Below the pieces are notes generated by a model, which searched no databases, was not told the origin of the DNA, and saw only the letters and a program-made list of their open reading frames with translations. From positions 9,984,811 to 10,048,810 of the forward strand of contig NC_135058.1 in NCBI RefSeq assembly GCF_051014685.1: 64,000 bases of DNA, read 5' to 3'. The DNA is from Ptiloglossa arizonensis. Taxonomy: Eukaryota > Arthropoda > Insecta > Hymenoptera > Colletidae. This document shows positions 39,561 to 51,355 of this stretch, piece by piece. The position numbers and the translations under genes were made by a program. Numbering within the stretch: the first letter of the stretch is position 1; the number at the start of each line of letters is the position of its first letter.

Positions 39561-39863
39561 GTCCGATGATGAGGCCGCAAATGGCGCAACAGCAACAACA
39601 GGCGTTGCACGCTGCCGGTGGTAACATGTACATGGGCGGTGGCGGTATGGCTGCCATAGGCGGAATGCATCAGATGCATCAGCGTCTCGGATATCCTAGG
39701 ACTAATAATCAACGGCCGCCTAACGTCAGTGTCGGACCACCCGACGGCCTTGGGAATAGTATCGCGGGCCGTGGTGCTCAGCAGGAGTGGCGACACGTTC
39801 TGATGCAGCAGCAGGGCTTTCAGGCGCAGATGCGATCGCAATTCAACCAACAAGGTCACCAAG
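39561..39863 (+). CDS. mam: mastermind (mam), third coding exon in the window
   Basis: The 303-bp exon follows the acceptor cttgccacag and ends at the donor g|gtaagc (39864). It is phase 1 at both ends. The split glycine codon is followed by PMMRPQMAQQQQQALHAAGG, then a Gly/Met-rich stretch (NMYMGGGGMAAIGGMHQMHQ), RLGYPRTNNQRPPNVSVGPP and a segment with the only tryptophan of the visible Mam part, QEWRHVLMQQQGFQAQM. His-Met-Gln and Gln runs are typical of insect Mam. No folded domain is visible, as expected for this disordered family. The length is a multiple of three with matching phases, so the exon could be skipped without breaking frame. Confidence 0.92.
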
Positions 39864-40530
39864 GTAAGCGTCCAGACCGTATTACGCCCGTAATTCCGCG
39901 CGGAGGCGATTCGCGCGAAAAACGAGCGCCCGGAGTGTTGTTGCCGCTCGGGGTTCATGGTGTGGACAGAGTTGGAAACGGTATGCCTTGGTCGAGGGCA
40001 TTTTTTCCGCTCGGTTAAATCGTAAAAACGAACGTAACTCGTACTAAACAGCACGTCCGAGCTACGCGAAGAGTGGGACCACCTGACCACCTCGATCGAG
40101 TCGATTTATTTTTTTCGCGACCGATGGAAGAATCGAAATTCTTCCCAACTACTTTCTACGTGCGAGAGTATTCTTTTTCTGCTCAATATTATCAGTTTTG
40201 TTCGCTCGTTACATAAAAGAATGGTAGAATTATTCGTAAAAACGTTTAAAATAACCTTCAAAACTTACCTTTAGCGCTTACGATCGAGAAATTGAGTTGT
40301 CAAAAATCGATCGCGCGCGTTTTCCAAATTTTTCGCCAACCATTGTCCCCCGATTTCGATTGCGTTGTCCGTTACGATTCTCTCCGTTCATCGAGAATTC
40401 TTCGTACCATTTTTCATTCGCGATGTTAAAAACTTTTCCGCAAAACGACTACCACGAGACGACGAATGCGTCATCGTCGAGCCCGCGACTAAATCGCATT
40501 AAATCGTTTTTACTTTCTTTGTTTTCACAG
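39864..40530 (+). other. mam: mam intron between exons 39561-39863 and 40531-40782
   Basis: A 667-bp intron, gtaagc...cacag, with a CpG-containing start. If retained, the frame continues about 51 codons before TAA at 40016-40018. Nothing else is seen. Confidence 0.9.
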
Positions 40531-40782
40531 GTGGGTTCGGAATGGGCGGTACGGGCGGAATGCAGATGAACGCCGCACAGATGCAGCATCAACAGCTGAT
40601 TCGCTCTCAGAGTGGTGGTATCACTGGCTCCGGTATGGCCAACAGCACTCAGATGCAGCAGCTACTGTCGCAACAGCACCAGCAGCAGACATTAGCCATG
40701 CAGCAGAGTAATAATCAGATGTCACTGCAGATGCAAATGTCGCAGTCCTCATCAGTCAACTCTGTCAGCAATACCGGCACGG
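40531..40782 (+). CDS. mam: mastermind (mam), fourth coding exon in the window
   Basis: The 252-bp exon lies between the acceptor gttttcacag (ending 40530) and the consensus donor g|gtaagt (40783), phase 1 at both ends. It encodes GGFGMGGTGGMQMNAAQMQH, then a Gln/Met/Ser-rich tract including MQQLLSQQHQQQTLAMQQ and MSLQMQMSQSSSVNSVSNTG. The composition matches the flanking exons and the reading frame joins both neighbours. It is separated from the previous exon by the shortest intron here, 667 bp. Like the third exon it is symmetric and could act as a cassette. Confidence 0.92.
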
Positions 40783-42586
40783 GTAAGTCTTGGCCAATGA
40801 TCGTTCTTCCGTCATCGTGCGGCTCCGGTCGCGTCATATGGTACAATGATCGAGAGTTTTCGAACGAAAGTAGAAAAGAATAATATTATCTTCTTTACCG
40901 GTTCGTCTCGTCCATTGTTCGAAAATCTCCTCGGCTATCGAGAGATAGCCATCTACACACCGATTTACAAGTAGATGTTATTTAACGCGGGGCTTAACGC
41001 GCGTTTAAAATCAGCGAACAAACGCGATTACCGACTCCGTATCTACGTGGAATCGATGGTAAATATTCCGTCTTCGTTTCTGAACATTGTGCACGGCCGT
41101 TCTCGCGATGCAGTTGCTACGATCGAAGGAAAATATCGTGGCGTTCGGTAGTTCGAACAAAATGTACCTAATACGTAAAATATTAAAATGTGGACGGATT
41201 GATACGATAAACGCGTTAAGATTCGTTTCGTGAAACGAAGTAGAAAGCACCGTGATTTTCGATATCGATGATTTAGTATTGGAATGCAATTCGATGGTGG
41301 AGGAATTGAAAGCTGTTGCACTTTCGAATCGATTGCTTCTCGAAAGACGTCACCTCTCGATAGATATCGCTGTACACACGTTTCACGTATACTTGTATCC
41401 AATTGAAAATAAAAAATAGTACTTCGACGTGGGAGTAAACGAAACATTGGGAACAATACGAGTATCGTGTATTTAATACGATGCAATTTTTACCGTTGAG
41501 CTTGCGTATCGTGGCAACGCTTGCAAGTAATTGGACACCTCGCAGGGTGATAAAAGTATTTGAATAGTCCTTCGATTATTCAGAGCGGTGTATTTCAATG
41601 CGTGGTAATGGACTCGAGAGTACAGGGTGATTAAAAAAGAATCGTCACTTTTAAAAATGTGATCTCACGGTCCAGAATAATCTTAGTTACCAAATACTAT
41701 ATTTTTGAAACCGATAGAATCTTTTCCGACGACCCTGTATTATAGGTGTATAGAATTCAGCTCTGTTTCGAGGAAACAAATGCGTAACAACAAATATTTT
41801 CTTTCCAAGGTCGTATATTTCGAGATCTCAAAGTCATAGGAACTTTTCCAAAGAAAATCGTTGAATTAGATAACTTTCCAAGGAAGATTCTTTTTATAGA
41901 TATTCGTATGTATCGTCGAAAGCAACGATACGTTAGGTTCCATATTTTTCACGGTATTTTACATTTGAAAAAAAACCATATTGTCGTGATCGTTCAAGAG
42001 CATATTTCGATGTTGTCTTCGAACAAACCAATTGGGACGGTGAAATTGATTTCAACCGACTGAAAATCCTAAGAAAAATTTATTCCAGTACCTCCAACCT
42101 AAAATACAATACATATCACACGAGTCGATCGGTAACAACAATTGAAGAAACCCATTTCTCACGCTCAATTTCTCTCTTGCGTTAAAAATATTTCCAAATC
42201 AATATTAGTACACCAAGGATGACCAGAGTGTCATTAAAATCAATTCTAATGTCTCGACGACTAATATCTTTTGTTACCTTTCGTTCCATCCTTCCACGAC
42301 GTTCAAACGATAAACAAATGACTCTCGAACCCAAATTCTTGAACCAGCAGATTGTTCTATATCCAAGCAAAATAAGAAACTAAACCCCAGCTATCCCTAA
42401 ACTACATCAACATCACAGACTACATGCCTACATCCCTACATCCCTAAATTACATCTAAGACAACATCAAAGACAATATCGAAACAAGGCTCGAACAATCG
42501 CCGACAATATTCTCAAATCTTCACCGAGCCCAGCACTCGACATCTCGACTCTGACGAGACAACGATAACGATAAAAAATCTTCCAG
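40783..42586 (+). other. mam: mam intron between exons 40531-40782 and 42587-42825
   Basis: A 1.8-kb intron, gtaagt...ttccag. It contains ACAGGGTGATTAAAAAAGAA near 41633, a common arthropod repeat end, and short ACATC words near 42410-42475. No exon is seen. Confidence 0.9.
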
Positions 42587-42825
42587 GTTCGCCGCTGCAC
42601 CCGCATCAACAATACGGCGCGGGAAGCCCCGGTGTGCGTAGCCTACCGCAACAACAACAACACGCGCAACCGCCGGCAGCTGCCACGGACCCGTCGGTAG
42701 CCGCCGCGGACTTCAGCCTGGAGTTTCTGGAGAACCTGCCAGCCGGAGACACGTCGAACTTCAGCGCCCAGGAGCTCCTGAATTCCCTCGACTCCACGGC
42801 GAGCTTCAACCTCGATATTCTGTAA
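42587..42825 (+). CDS. mam: mastermind (mam), last coding exon with C-terminus
   Basis: The acceptor is ttccag at 42581-42586 and the exon enters in phase 1. It encodes SPLHPHQQYGAGSPGVRSLP, a Gln/Ala-rich link and the acidic-hydrophobic tail DFSLEFLENLPAGDTSNFSA / QELLNSLDSTASFNLDIL, ending at TAA (42823-42825). The alternating acidic and bulky hydrophobic residues (FSLEFLENL, ELLNSLD) look like transactivation motifs, and this tail is the strongest match to insect Mam proteins as I know them. Joined with the four upstream exons it completes 437 codons plus stop with no frame break. An Ala/Gln-rich segment just before the tail contains the only acid-free Pro-Ala run. Confidence 0.95.
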
Positions 42826-43021
42826 GGCCACGCCTCTCGCGGTCTATTCGGGAATCGCATATAAAGCAAGGCCGGTTGACGATGAAAAAAAACAAAAAAC
42901 AATACACACGACGCGGACCAACGTCGAGGGGGGAAGTAGTGGACGGTCGGGGAGGTGGGTTTGGGGAAAGGGGCATCGATCAACCCCCTGACGGGGCACG
43001 CACGCGACGATATATACATAC

Positions 43022-43026
<5 letters not shown>

Positions 43027-43061
<35 letters not shown>
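43027..43061. repeat. TA microsatellite
   Basis: An uninterrupted (TA)n run in the predicted mam 3' UTR, 200 bp after the stop codon. A (GTC)n run follows at about 43563-43591. Confidence 0.95.
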
Positions 43062-43064
<3 letters not shown>

Positions 43065-43978
43065 GGTGGAGAGTATCCCTGAATCGCGGATGATCCGCAG
43101 GAAATTCGCGCGACTTCCTCCGTCGATTCGACGGTACCGCGAGATCGTCTCGATGATGACTCGACGCGCAACATGAAGTTAATTGAATGTCGCGCGGGGA
43201 ATCGTCGCTCGCTCAGGGAACAAGAGGAAACAAAATGGAGTGAAAAACGGTCGCGTGGAATACTCCGAGATCCGTGGAGGAGAACGAGGAAATCGTTCGA
43301 TATACGTATACGCTCGATGCGAGCTCGATATCTCCGCGAAGACGCGGAGTCACGATCGCTTGGGAGTACCCTCCGTGCACGGAGGTTAGTTCCCAGATCG
43401 TCCGGTAGGGTCTCTTCGATACCAACCCTCGGTAGAGGGCGCGAGACGCCCCCGCGCAACCTGTAAAATATAGTAGACGATTGTAGAAAGTTTCCTCTGT
43501 CGTTCACCTTCCGTTGAACAAGGGGTCGAACGAGTCCCGGGGCGAGGACGATTATCGTCTTGGTCGTCGTCGTCGTCGTCGTCGTCGTCCGTCAGCGGCG
43601 TCGAATGGACGTGTTTGGGCAACCGGTTCGACGTCGCGCGCGTCCACGGGCAACCATGATGGAAAAAAAATATAATAACGAAGAGAAAACCGGTCGTAGC
43701 GCATTTTCGGCAGCTATTCTCCGGCTGGCGACTATTCTTTCTAGGCAATCACGTTTTAGGTAAAAAAATTGAATTTCTTAACGGCGACCGATCCAGAGAG
43801 CGGCGGAGGACGCGAGCTGAGAAAGAGAGATAGAGTGAGAGAGAGAGCATCGCGCACACGTGGTACACATACACACACACGAACACACACAGCGTGGGAA
43901 ATCAAGAGTTCGGGCGCGCGCTAGATGGAATTCCCCTGGGTCCCATTGCGGCGGCCATTTTCTCTAGGTAGTTCCAGA

Positions 43979-44260
43979 TCGCGTGGATCCTCTCGCGCGT
44001 GAATCCTCTTGCGCGTAGATTTTCACGCACGTGGATCCTCCCCCGCGCGAAGTCTATCTTTTCGCGCGTGAATCCTCTCGCGTGCGAATCCTCTCGCGCG
44101 TAGATCCTCTTCGCGCGTGGATCCTCTTCGCGCGTGGATTTTCTCGCTTACCTCTTGTGCGTGGATCGTGTCGCGTGGATCTCCTCGCGCGTGGATCTTC
44201 TCGCGCGTGGATCGTCTCACGCGTGAATACTGTCGCGTGGATCCTCTCGCGCGTCGAACT
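43979..44260. repeat. 16-bp GC-rich minisatellite
   Basis: The unit CTCTCGCGCGTGGATC and variants (CTCTTCGCGCGTGGAT, CTCTCGCGCGTGAATC) recur about 16-17 times. Each unit holds palindromic CGCGCG and often GGATCC. The long arginine/alanine-rich frames across it on both strands come from the repeat. Confidence 0.9.
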
Positions 44261-44926
44261 TCGTTTCGATTCCAGCGATCCTGCGTAAAGAAATATCTTC
44301 TTCCCTTTTGCCTGCACTGGAAGTTAGAGCGAGCGTGCACGATGCGTCTAGGAAGGGAGGACTTCGATCCCTCGAGTGCATACGTCGACGACACCCACGC
44401 CCGGTGACTTCGACGTGCACTCCGTGAACGCAACGACCAACACCTCTCTTGATTTTTCACGCGGTTAGTCGACAAAAAAAAAAGGAAGAAAAAGAAAAAC
44501 GGGCAACGAACGTTACGTCCCAGCGTGTTCGCGTGCTCGAGAAACCGATCGGTGGCGTCCCGTCGTGGATCGAATCGTAACTCACTGACGGTGTCGTCGT
44601 CGACAATATGGCGGACACGCCTCGGGAATCGTTGCTTTCGAGAATGGATCGGTTCGACCGGGTGCGCCGCGCCGCGCGTCGCCGAGAAGATTCGGTTCAC
44701 GGCTAACAATGTTATTAAATAACGGCTAGAACGTAGTGTATTTAATGATGCCCGCGACGGCGTATCTACAATTAAACAGAAAGTCAATTATGAGATATAT
44801 ATTCGATTCGATGAATTCCCGTGACCGATCGCTGCTCGGGGTGTCTCTCTTACCGAGTAAACGATCGGTCGCGTCGGTAGGGTTTGTCGTGTGTTCCACG
44901 ATGATGAAACACGGAGAGAATGAGAG

Positions 44927-44991
44927 TGAGAGAGAGAGAGAAAGCGCGAGAGAAAAAGTGAGAGAGCAAAAGAGAGAGAGAGAGAGAAAAA
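44927..44991. repeat. GA-rich simple repeat
   Basis: (GA)n interrupted by AAAGCGC and AAAAGTG. Similar tracts lie at 46137-46194, 46470-46535 and 46856-46905. Confidence 0.9.
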
Positions 44992-45420
44992 AAAACCCTT
45001 CCTAAGAACACGGTGTTAGTGTTGCTATCCGGGGGATAAATTAAAATCTTGACTGTAAATAGGTATACACAAGTTAGACGGAGAAAGTTTTCGAAAGACG
45101 ATAAGAGTCGCAAAGTTTAGCCGATTAAAATTAAGAACCGTACGATATAGGTGAATATTATAATGATAATAGTAATTGATGATAACACGGTTGATGCGCG
45201 ATAAAGAAAGAACGAATGGCCAGGGAGAGAAAGAGAGAGAGAGAGAAAGAGAGGACGCGCGTAATGGAGGAATGCCAGGGGAGCGAATGAGGGGAATTTG
45301 ATGACGACGCGCGTTAGCGAATCACACGGCGCGTGTCGGGCGACGGAGCACATTTCCTCGATCGAGTGTGTATTTATTCAGTTTAGTTCCGAAAAATGTG
45401 CCGCGTCGCCGCGTCGGAGT

Positions 45421-45503
45421 TGCACACACACACACATACATACACGCATACGTACACGCGCGCGCGCGCGCGCATACACACATCATACATACATACATAC
45501 ACA
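45421..45503. repeat. CA / CG / ATAC simple repeats
   Basis: A compound microsatellite: CACACACACAC, then ACGCGCGCGCGCGCGC, then repeated CATA. Confidence 0.9.
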
Positions 45504-45823
45504 AATAATCACGGTGAGGGCGCGGTACTTCCGTGTTCGGCGCGATGAACCGTTTCAACGCGAGAGAGACGATCGTTTTCGACGATCGTCGAACCTTCTC
45601 GCGCGGATGGTACGCGCGTTGTCGCTCGTACGGACGGTACAGTCGGATCGGAGCTCAATTGCTCCGGGCCACTTCCCCCCGCCACGAATCACTTGTAGCT
45701 CGAGTTACCACGCTGTATCGTCGCACAGCTTACCACTGTCGGAGACAGATGGCGCGCGCGCATACGCCCCCAGACCGCGCGGAAGAGATCGCGAGACCTC
45801 GTGGCGGGGGTAACCAAACGGTA

Positions 45824-45873
45824 TGGTGGGGATAGCTCCTCAGTGGCCTTGAGAAACCAATTGATGTCAGACC
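45824..45873. repeat. Dispersed 40-bp element, diverged copy
   Basis: ATGGTGGGGATAGCTCCTC followed by AGTGGCCTTGAGAAACCAAT keeps the order of the 7177 element, but the core is changed to TGGCCTTGA. Confidence 0.4.
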
Positions 45874-46157
45874 GTCCGTTGTTCTTTCGCTTTCGATTGT
45901 TTTTCCTTTCCTTTTCCCTTCTCGTTTCGTTTTACTTAGGAATTTTCTAGCGTTTCGCGATCGCGGATACACCTCGGGACCATCGGTACGCAGCGACGAG
46001 TTCATCGTTGCCGGGCCACGGATCCGCGACTAATCTTCCAAATAGTGATACATTCCATAGATAAAGAAAGAAAAAAAAAAACGAGTAGGAATCCACGGTT
46101 CGTCTAATCAAAAAGAAAAAAAAAACTATTGTTTCTAAAAGAGAGAAAGAAAGAGAG

Positions 46158-46196
<39 letters not shown>

Positions 46197-46863
46197 CTGG
46201 GGGTGGATAAAGATAATTTTTCGATCGACGAAGGTAAAAAAAAAGAGCGCGCGAAAGTTGAAACGAATGAACAACCGTGCGTTTGTGCAGGGACACCGCA
46301 CGCGCGTTGAACAAAGTGGGGGAGAAACGCGCGAGATATGAATACAAAGATGAATAAAAAGAAAAATAGAGTATCCTCGACCGTTCGCCGAAAGTGTGCA
46401 CGAATAATTCCGATTCGGAGTTTCGCTTGTCACAATACATAAGTATATTAATTATACTCGCGCTCGAGAGATAGAGAGAAAATGAGAGAGAGAGAGAGAA
46501 AGAGAGAGAAAGAGAGCGAAAGAGGTTCAGAGAGAAAGGTAAACAGAGAGTATGTGTGCGCGTGCATGCGTGCGTGTGTGTCGCGCGAAATTAGAAGATT
46601 ATATAATCGTTTTTTAAAAAAAAAAGAAAAAAAATTCTCATCGGGCGGAGCGACGACGCGTTATTATTGTCTTGTAAAATATTGGGGCCACGAAACATAA
46701 TCTAAACAAGAAAAACGATAAAAATGAAAATACCAAAAAAATGAAAAAAAAAAATAATAAAGGGGAACGAGGGGAGACCACACCGCCAACGGGTGCTCTA
46801 GAATTCTCGCACACGGTCGGTTAATAAGAAAACACACACACCGTATTATGTAAATCGAGAGCA

Positions 46864-46904
<41 letters not shown>

Positions 46905-47737
46905 GTGAAAGAGAAGGAGAGAATCAAGAACACGGAGAGGAGTGGAGAAACAAAGTCGCCGCATGTTCCGTTCTCTTTTTGTTTTCTTTTCTTTTTTTTT
47001 AGAACAAATTTTCATTTCTCTGTTACATCCGTTTCGCGTACGAGGGAAAAAAGGAGACGTGAACGCGCGGGTGGTAGACTGGGGATTGGGTGGGGGGAAC
47101 CAGTGTAGAAACGGAAAACGGGGAGGGGCAGGGGCAGGGGGGGGGGTGGACGAGCACAGTCGTCGCAGGAAGAGAGCATTAGGGACCAACCAAAAACCGG
47201 AGAGCAACGAGCGTGTGCTTGGTGGTACGTCGATTGTCGCACGGTGGATCGTTTCGTTGTTTCCTTTTCGCGGCGTCGACACGTGAGAGAGAACACGGGA
47301 GAAAAGTTTCAAGTTAGCCAGTGCCTCGAGTCACTCGTGACCGACCGCCGCGACACGTTCGAGCGTCACTTGCACAGGGCTTCGTGTACGCGTGCGCGCG
47401 GACTCGATTTCCCTGCACACAGGAGAAAGAGAACCCGGTCAGTTGTCGACGAAACGGTACGCTCGTCGGGCACTGTCTACGATCGAACGACGGTTAGGAT
47501 AGTCGAAAAATGGAAAAAACGAAAAAAGAGAGAAAAAAAAACAAAAAAAAAAAATGAAAACGAAAAGCGTCGGTCACGGCCGCGGAGAATGGGTTCCGAG
47601 GTCGTGTGCGTTCATCGCGGCCACCTCGAGAGGGCACTCGAGAGACCCGTGCACACCGTACGCGCCTCGATTAATTTATATAATATTTATAACTTTATAC
47701 GATACACGGGCATTTCGCATAGAATAAAAGAAGGCGA

Positions 47738-47740
<3 letters not shown>

Positions 47741-47815
<75 letters not shown>

Positions 47816-47817
47816 AA
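47741..47817. repeat. GA microsatellite
   Basis: About 75 bp of nearly pure (GA)n, roughly 45 bp before the poly(A) signal at 47859-47864. Confidence 0.95.
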
Positions 47818-47858
47818 AAGAAGAAGAAGTTTTAATGTTGAATCTCGAACTGTTATTA

Positions 47859-47864
47859 AATAAA
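47859..47864 (+). terminator. mam: Candidate proximal poly(A) signal for mam
   Basis: AATAAA in TTATTAAATAAAATGCG, with TTCGTTTGTTT about 20 bp downstream as a possible U-rich element. Confidence 0.4.
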
Positions 47865-50529
47865 ATGCGTTGAGTTCCTACAATTCGTTTGTTTACTACC
47901 GAATTGTCATCCGGATTGTCTCGCGTCGCGTCGATCGTCGGGTGACATCGTTCCGATCGGTACAGCGACGCGTCTCCTCGTCGCGACGAATGGACCAAAG
48001 AAAAACAAATAACCGAGAAAACTAGAGAGACTTCTCCACACGGCCCGCGCGGTAACAAATTTTGCCCGCAGCGTGTCACGTTCGCGTCGATGATAAACAA
48101 ATTGTTTATATACATATATAGATACATATATACACGTGTATAGGTATGTATTGTACATGTATGTGTACAGTGGCGGCCATAAACGTCGAATTGGTCGGTG
48201 CTATTTACCGGGTCCGTAGCTTCGCTAATTGTTGGGTCGCGTTCAACCCGCGACAAATCAGAGCGTTCGTTTCAATGGATTTCGACGTCGGTTATTTACA
48301 GACCGAAAATAATCGAACCGCTCTCTCCCAGCGGGGATAGCAGAGACAACGGCCAACGAATCCCATCGATCGCTCCGCGATCAAAAGTTTTCCTTCCATC
48401 GCGTTTCACGAAATTTTCCATCGCCGTCTGGGGGGTCCTCGAACGTCTACCCGGTGTTCCAAAACCATCGAGCCTCGTGAACCACGTTCCACGGATAGAA
48501 ATAAAAGGAATTTGCCAAGGTCCGTGAGCACTTCGTGAAAAGCTCTTCTAATCGAGAAATGTGAAATACGAATCTCGAACCGTTCGAATTATTTTTTATC
48601 ATTGAATTGTGCCTGGTATTTATCCAGGGCAAGACGCGACCTTTCGAGAGCACGAAACATCGGTCGACGTTTTAAAATTGATAAGTTGTTGCGAAAGTGT
48701 TCGTGAAACGAGAGAACAATTTTTAGAAATATTTTCTACTCTCTGTGATTGTTGAAAGAATATCATAAACGTACACTTAGTAATGTTTTTCCAACCAGTT
48801 CCAGGCTTCTTAGGTTTCACGTTGTAGAAAGTTCCACGGTAGGCTTCTCGAGCACGGAAATCATGTTAAATTCAACCGGTACTGCAATTCTCAACATCGT
48901 TCGATGTCTAACTCCGATTATTTACATTCCACTGTCCTGTACGAGTAATAACGAATTATCGTTCCACTGACGTACGACTCTCGAGATCTGTGACTTGAAA
49001 AAGACTTGACATACAACTCTCGAGATCTGTGACTCCTCGAGTTTGACCACTTGCTTTTGAAACATCCTGTACAAACAATTTTCATCGGGTGATTGGAATC
49101 TCAGATTTGTAATAGTCGTGGCAGATTTATTAAAACCTCTTCTCTCCTACACATTGTATCGCAATTTGTCTTCGATAATAAAAACAAGAATTAAGAACCT
49201 ATAAAACTTATTCTCAGAAAGAAATTGATGATACAAGATATAGCTACTAAATTTACATTTATAAACAAACTCGAAACATCCATACGTTTCACGAGCCACC
49301 TAAATTTCATTTTTGATTAACTTTTCTTTTTCGTCCCTGTATATAATTTTCAATAAATGATTAATAACACTACAGGTACCCTAGGAGAGCCTCGCACTAT
49401 TTCAAATCAAGAATCGTTACTATTTCCTCGTCCCCGTACAAGCTTCTACTCGTAGAGCCCATTGGCGTAAGTTCGAAGGTTTTGTGAACACCCTGTACGA
49501 TGTCGCGCCATCTATCCGATCGCGCGTTCCACGGAACTACTGTCCTCGATGGAGAAAACGTTCCTCCATCGGTTGCTCGTCGAAGAATACGCGTTTCCTT
49601 CGCGAAAATTATTCACCGAAAGAGTTCGCTCCGGATGGGTCCGCTCAAAAAAAAAAAGAAAAGGAACGAAAAGAAAAAAAGAATCTCTCCCACGAGATCC
49701 GAGCGATCAGCGGCGGCACACGCGAGAGCCACCCACGCGCCACGAACGATAATCCTACCGAAACTTCGCTCATTATCGATTCCTTCGAGCCTGTTGTTGC
49801 TAAGCGGATTCTCCGCGCTCGAAGCTAATCCCCCGTTCCGCGTCGAACGTCTCTATTAACCTGCACGCGCAGGGAGTGTACCGCGCGCAGGTTGACGACG
49901 ACGACGAGGAATCGTCACGGACCCTTTCTCCGCCTCCAAACCTCCCTCCCTACCCCCGTAGCTGCTCGTGGTTCAAGGTAGCAGGGAGCCCCGTCGATGC
50001 GAAAATCCCATTGTTTTCCAAAGGCGTTCCGTGGCATCACCATCTGCGCGACGGTCCAACACTAGGTCGAACGACGGCCTAACGCGTAGCGGCGACGAAG
50101 CGGGGCCAGGGGAGGAGGATCAATATCACGGTTAGGGAGAGACCGGACTGAAAATAGGAGAGCGAGAGTGAGAGAGTAGGAGACCCCGACGAGGGATAAG
50201 GATTACCCGGAGGATCGAGCGAGAACGCGAAACGGAGCGGCCGGGGTGGGGGCCACGCCGAAAATGTCAAGTCGACGTCCTGGACTCCTCGTGAAATTAC
50301 GATCGCGACCGAGGATCACTGGGGGGCGGCAGAGGGGTGGAGGGGTGGCGACGGGGGTACGGGTCGTGGTCGATTTACGCCAACTTTAACGTTCCGTCGG
50401 TTTACGCTCGAGTTTTCGCCGGATGATTAGTGTATACACTGGGTTAAAGGATTCTTAGTAACTCGAGAACGTTTATCAATTCGATTCTATAACGATAACT
50501 TTCTATTCTACGAGACGTCTTTGAGACGT

Positions 50530-50870
50530 CTTTGAGACCGAGTTTGGGGTGCGATGATTCGAAGTGGAGATCAACCGGGGTAGATTGACGCAGTTTGGGG
50601 GATTTTTGGTAATTCAAAAGTGTGATTCTTTAATCGTAAGGATAATTTTGTTTTGAGCCGTCTTTGAGACTAAGTTTGGGATGCAATGATTCGAAGCGGA
50701 GATTAACGCAATTTAGGGGATACTTAATAATTTGAGATCGTGATTATTCGATCAAAAGGATAACTTTGTTCTGAGCCGACTTTGAGACTCACTTTGGGAT
50801 ACAATGATTCGAGGTGGAGATCACCCGGGGAAGATTGACACAGTTTAGAGGATTCTTAAGTTCGACATTT
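50530..50870. repeat. Tandem repeat, three units of about 120 bp
   Basis: CTTTGAGAC(C/T)(G/A)AGTTTGGG(G/A)TGC and ATGATTCGAAGTGGAGATC with GATTGACGCAGTTT recur near 50530, 50660 and 50780. A weak extra copy occurs near 50945. Confidence 0.85.
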
Positions 50871-51024
50871 TCGAAACACCTGGATTAAATTTAATTAATC
50901 CCCGACATTTCCATTCAATTTCGAGACTAACGGTGTGCCGAGGCGACTTTGAGACCAAGTTTGAACATCAGATTCGATAACTACGTTTTCGATGCTTTCG
51001 ATTCGATCCAGTTCACGATTCCCT

Positions 51025-51355
51025 TTGAATCTTTCGATCTTCTCAGAATTCCATACGGTCGTTGTTATCATCGAATATCGATCGTTCGCACAATGTCCAA
51101 GTGATCCACGAGCGAGCACGATGAACAAATCGTGAGTTTTACAAGATTGGCAAGCTCGAAGAGAACTTCATCGATCCGAACCACAGTCGGAATCCTTCCT
51201 GTCTTTCGATCGATTTAGAATTCCGTATCGTCGTTGTTATTGTCGAATATCGATTGTTCGCACGGTGTCCAAGTGATCCTCGAACGAGTGTCGATAAAAA
51301 GTCGAAGGTTACGCAGGATCGGGAAACTCGAAGGGAATTTCATTGATCCAACACG
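51025..51355. repeat. Direct duplication of about 180 bp
   Basis: TCGTTGTTAT(C/T)(A/G)TCGAATATCG, GTCCAAGTGATCC and ACTTCATCGATCC-like ends occur twice, near 51058 and 51231. Confidence 0.85.

Larger units (their letters stand above)
42826..47890 (+). other. mam: mam 3' UTR, proximal part (predicted)
   Basis: No coding frame of note follows the mam stop. The sequence is filled with A-runs, GA, TA, CA and GTC simple repeats, as in long insect 3' UTRs. AATAAA occurs at 46353-46358, 46756-46761 and 47859-47864. The last stands in an AT-rich context after a long GA run and is the best proximal end. A Pumilio-type TGTAAATA is at 45054-45061. The extent is inferred; only transcript data can fix it. 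Confidence 0.6.

Noticed and set aside
38847..39569. 240-codon Leu/Ser/Tyr-rich frame resembling a membrane protein
   Set aside because: It comes from a pyrimidine-rich 205-bp tandem repeat inside a mam intron; a second frame is open across the same repeats, as expected for low complexity.
44023..44787. 254-codon Arg/Ala/His-rich frame on the - strand
   Set aside because: It translates the 16-bp minisatellite and its flank; the repetitive peptide is a by-product.
28513..49500. CACCCTGTA / TACAGGGTG words (23548, 28513, 38435, 41633, 49070, 49490) as one element family
   Set aside because: They share only 8-10 bases typical of many arthropod repeat ends, with no common flanks that I can align.
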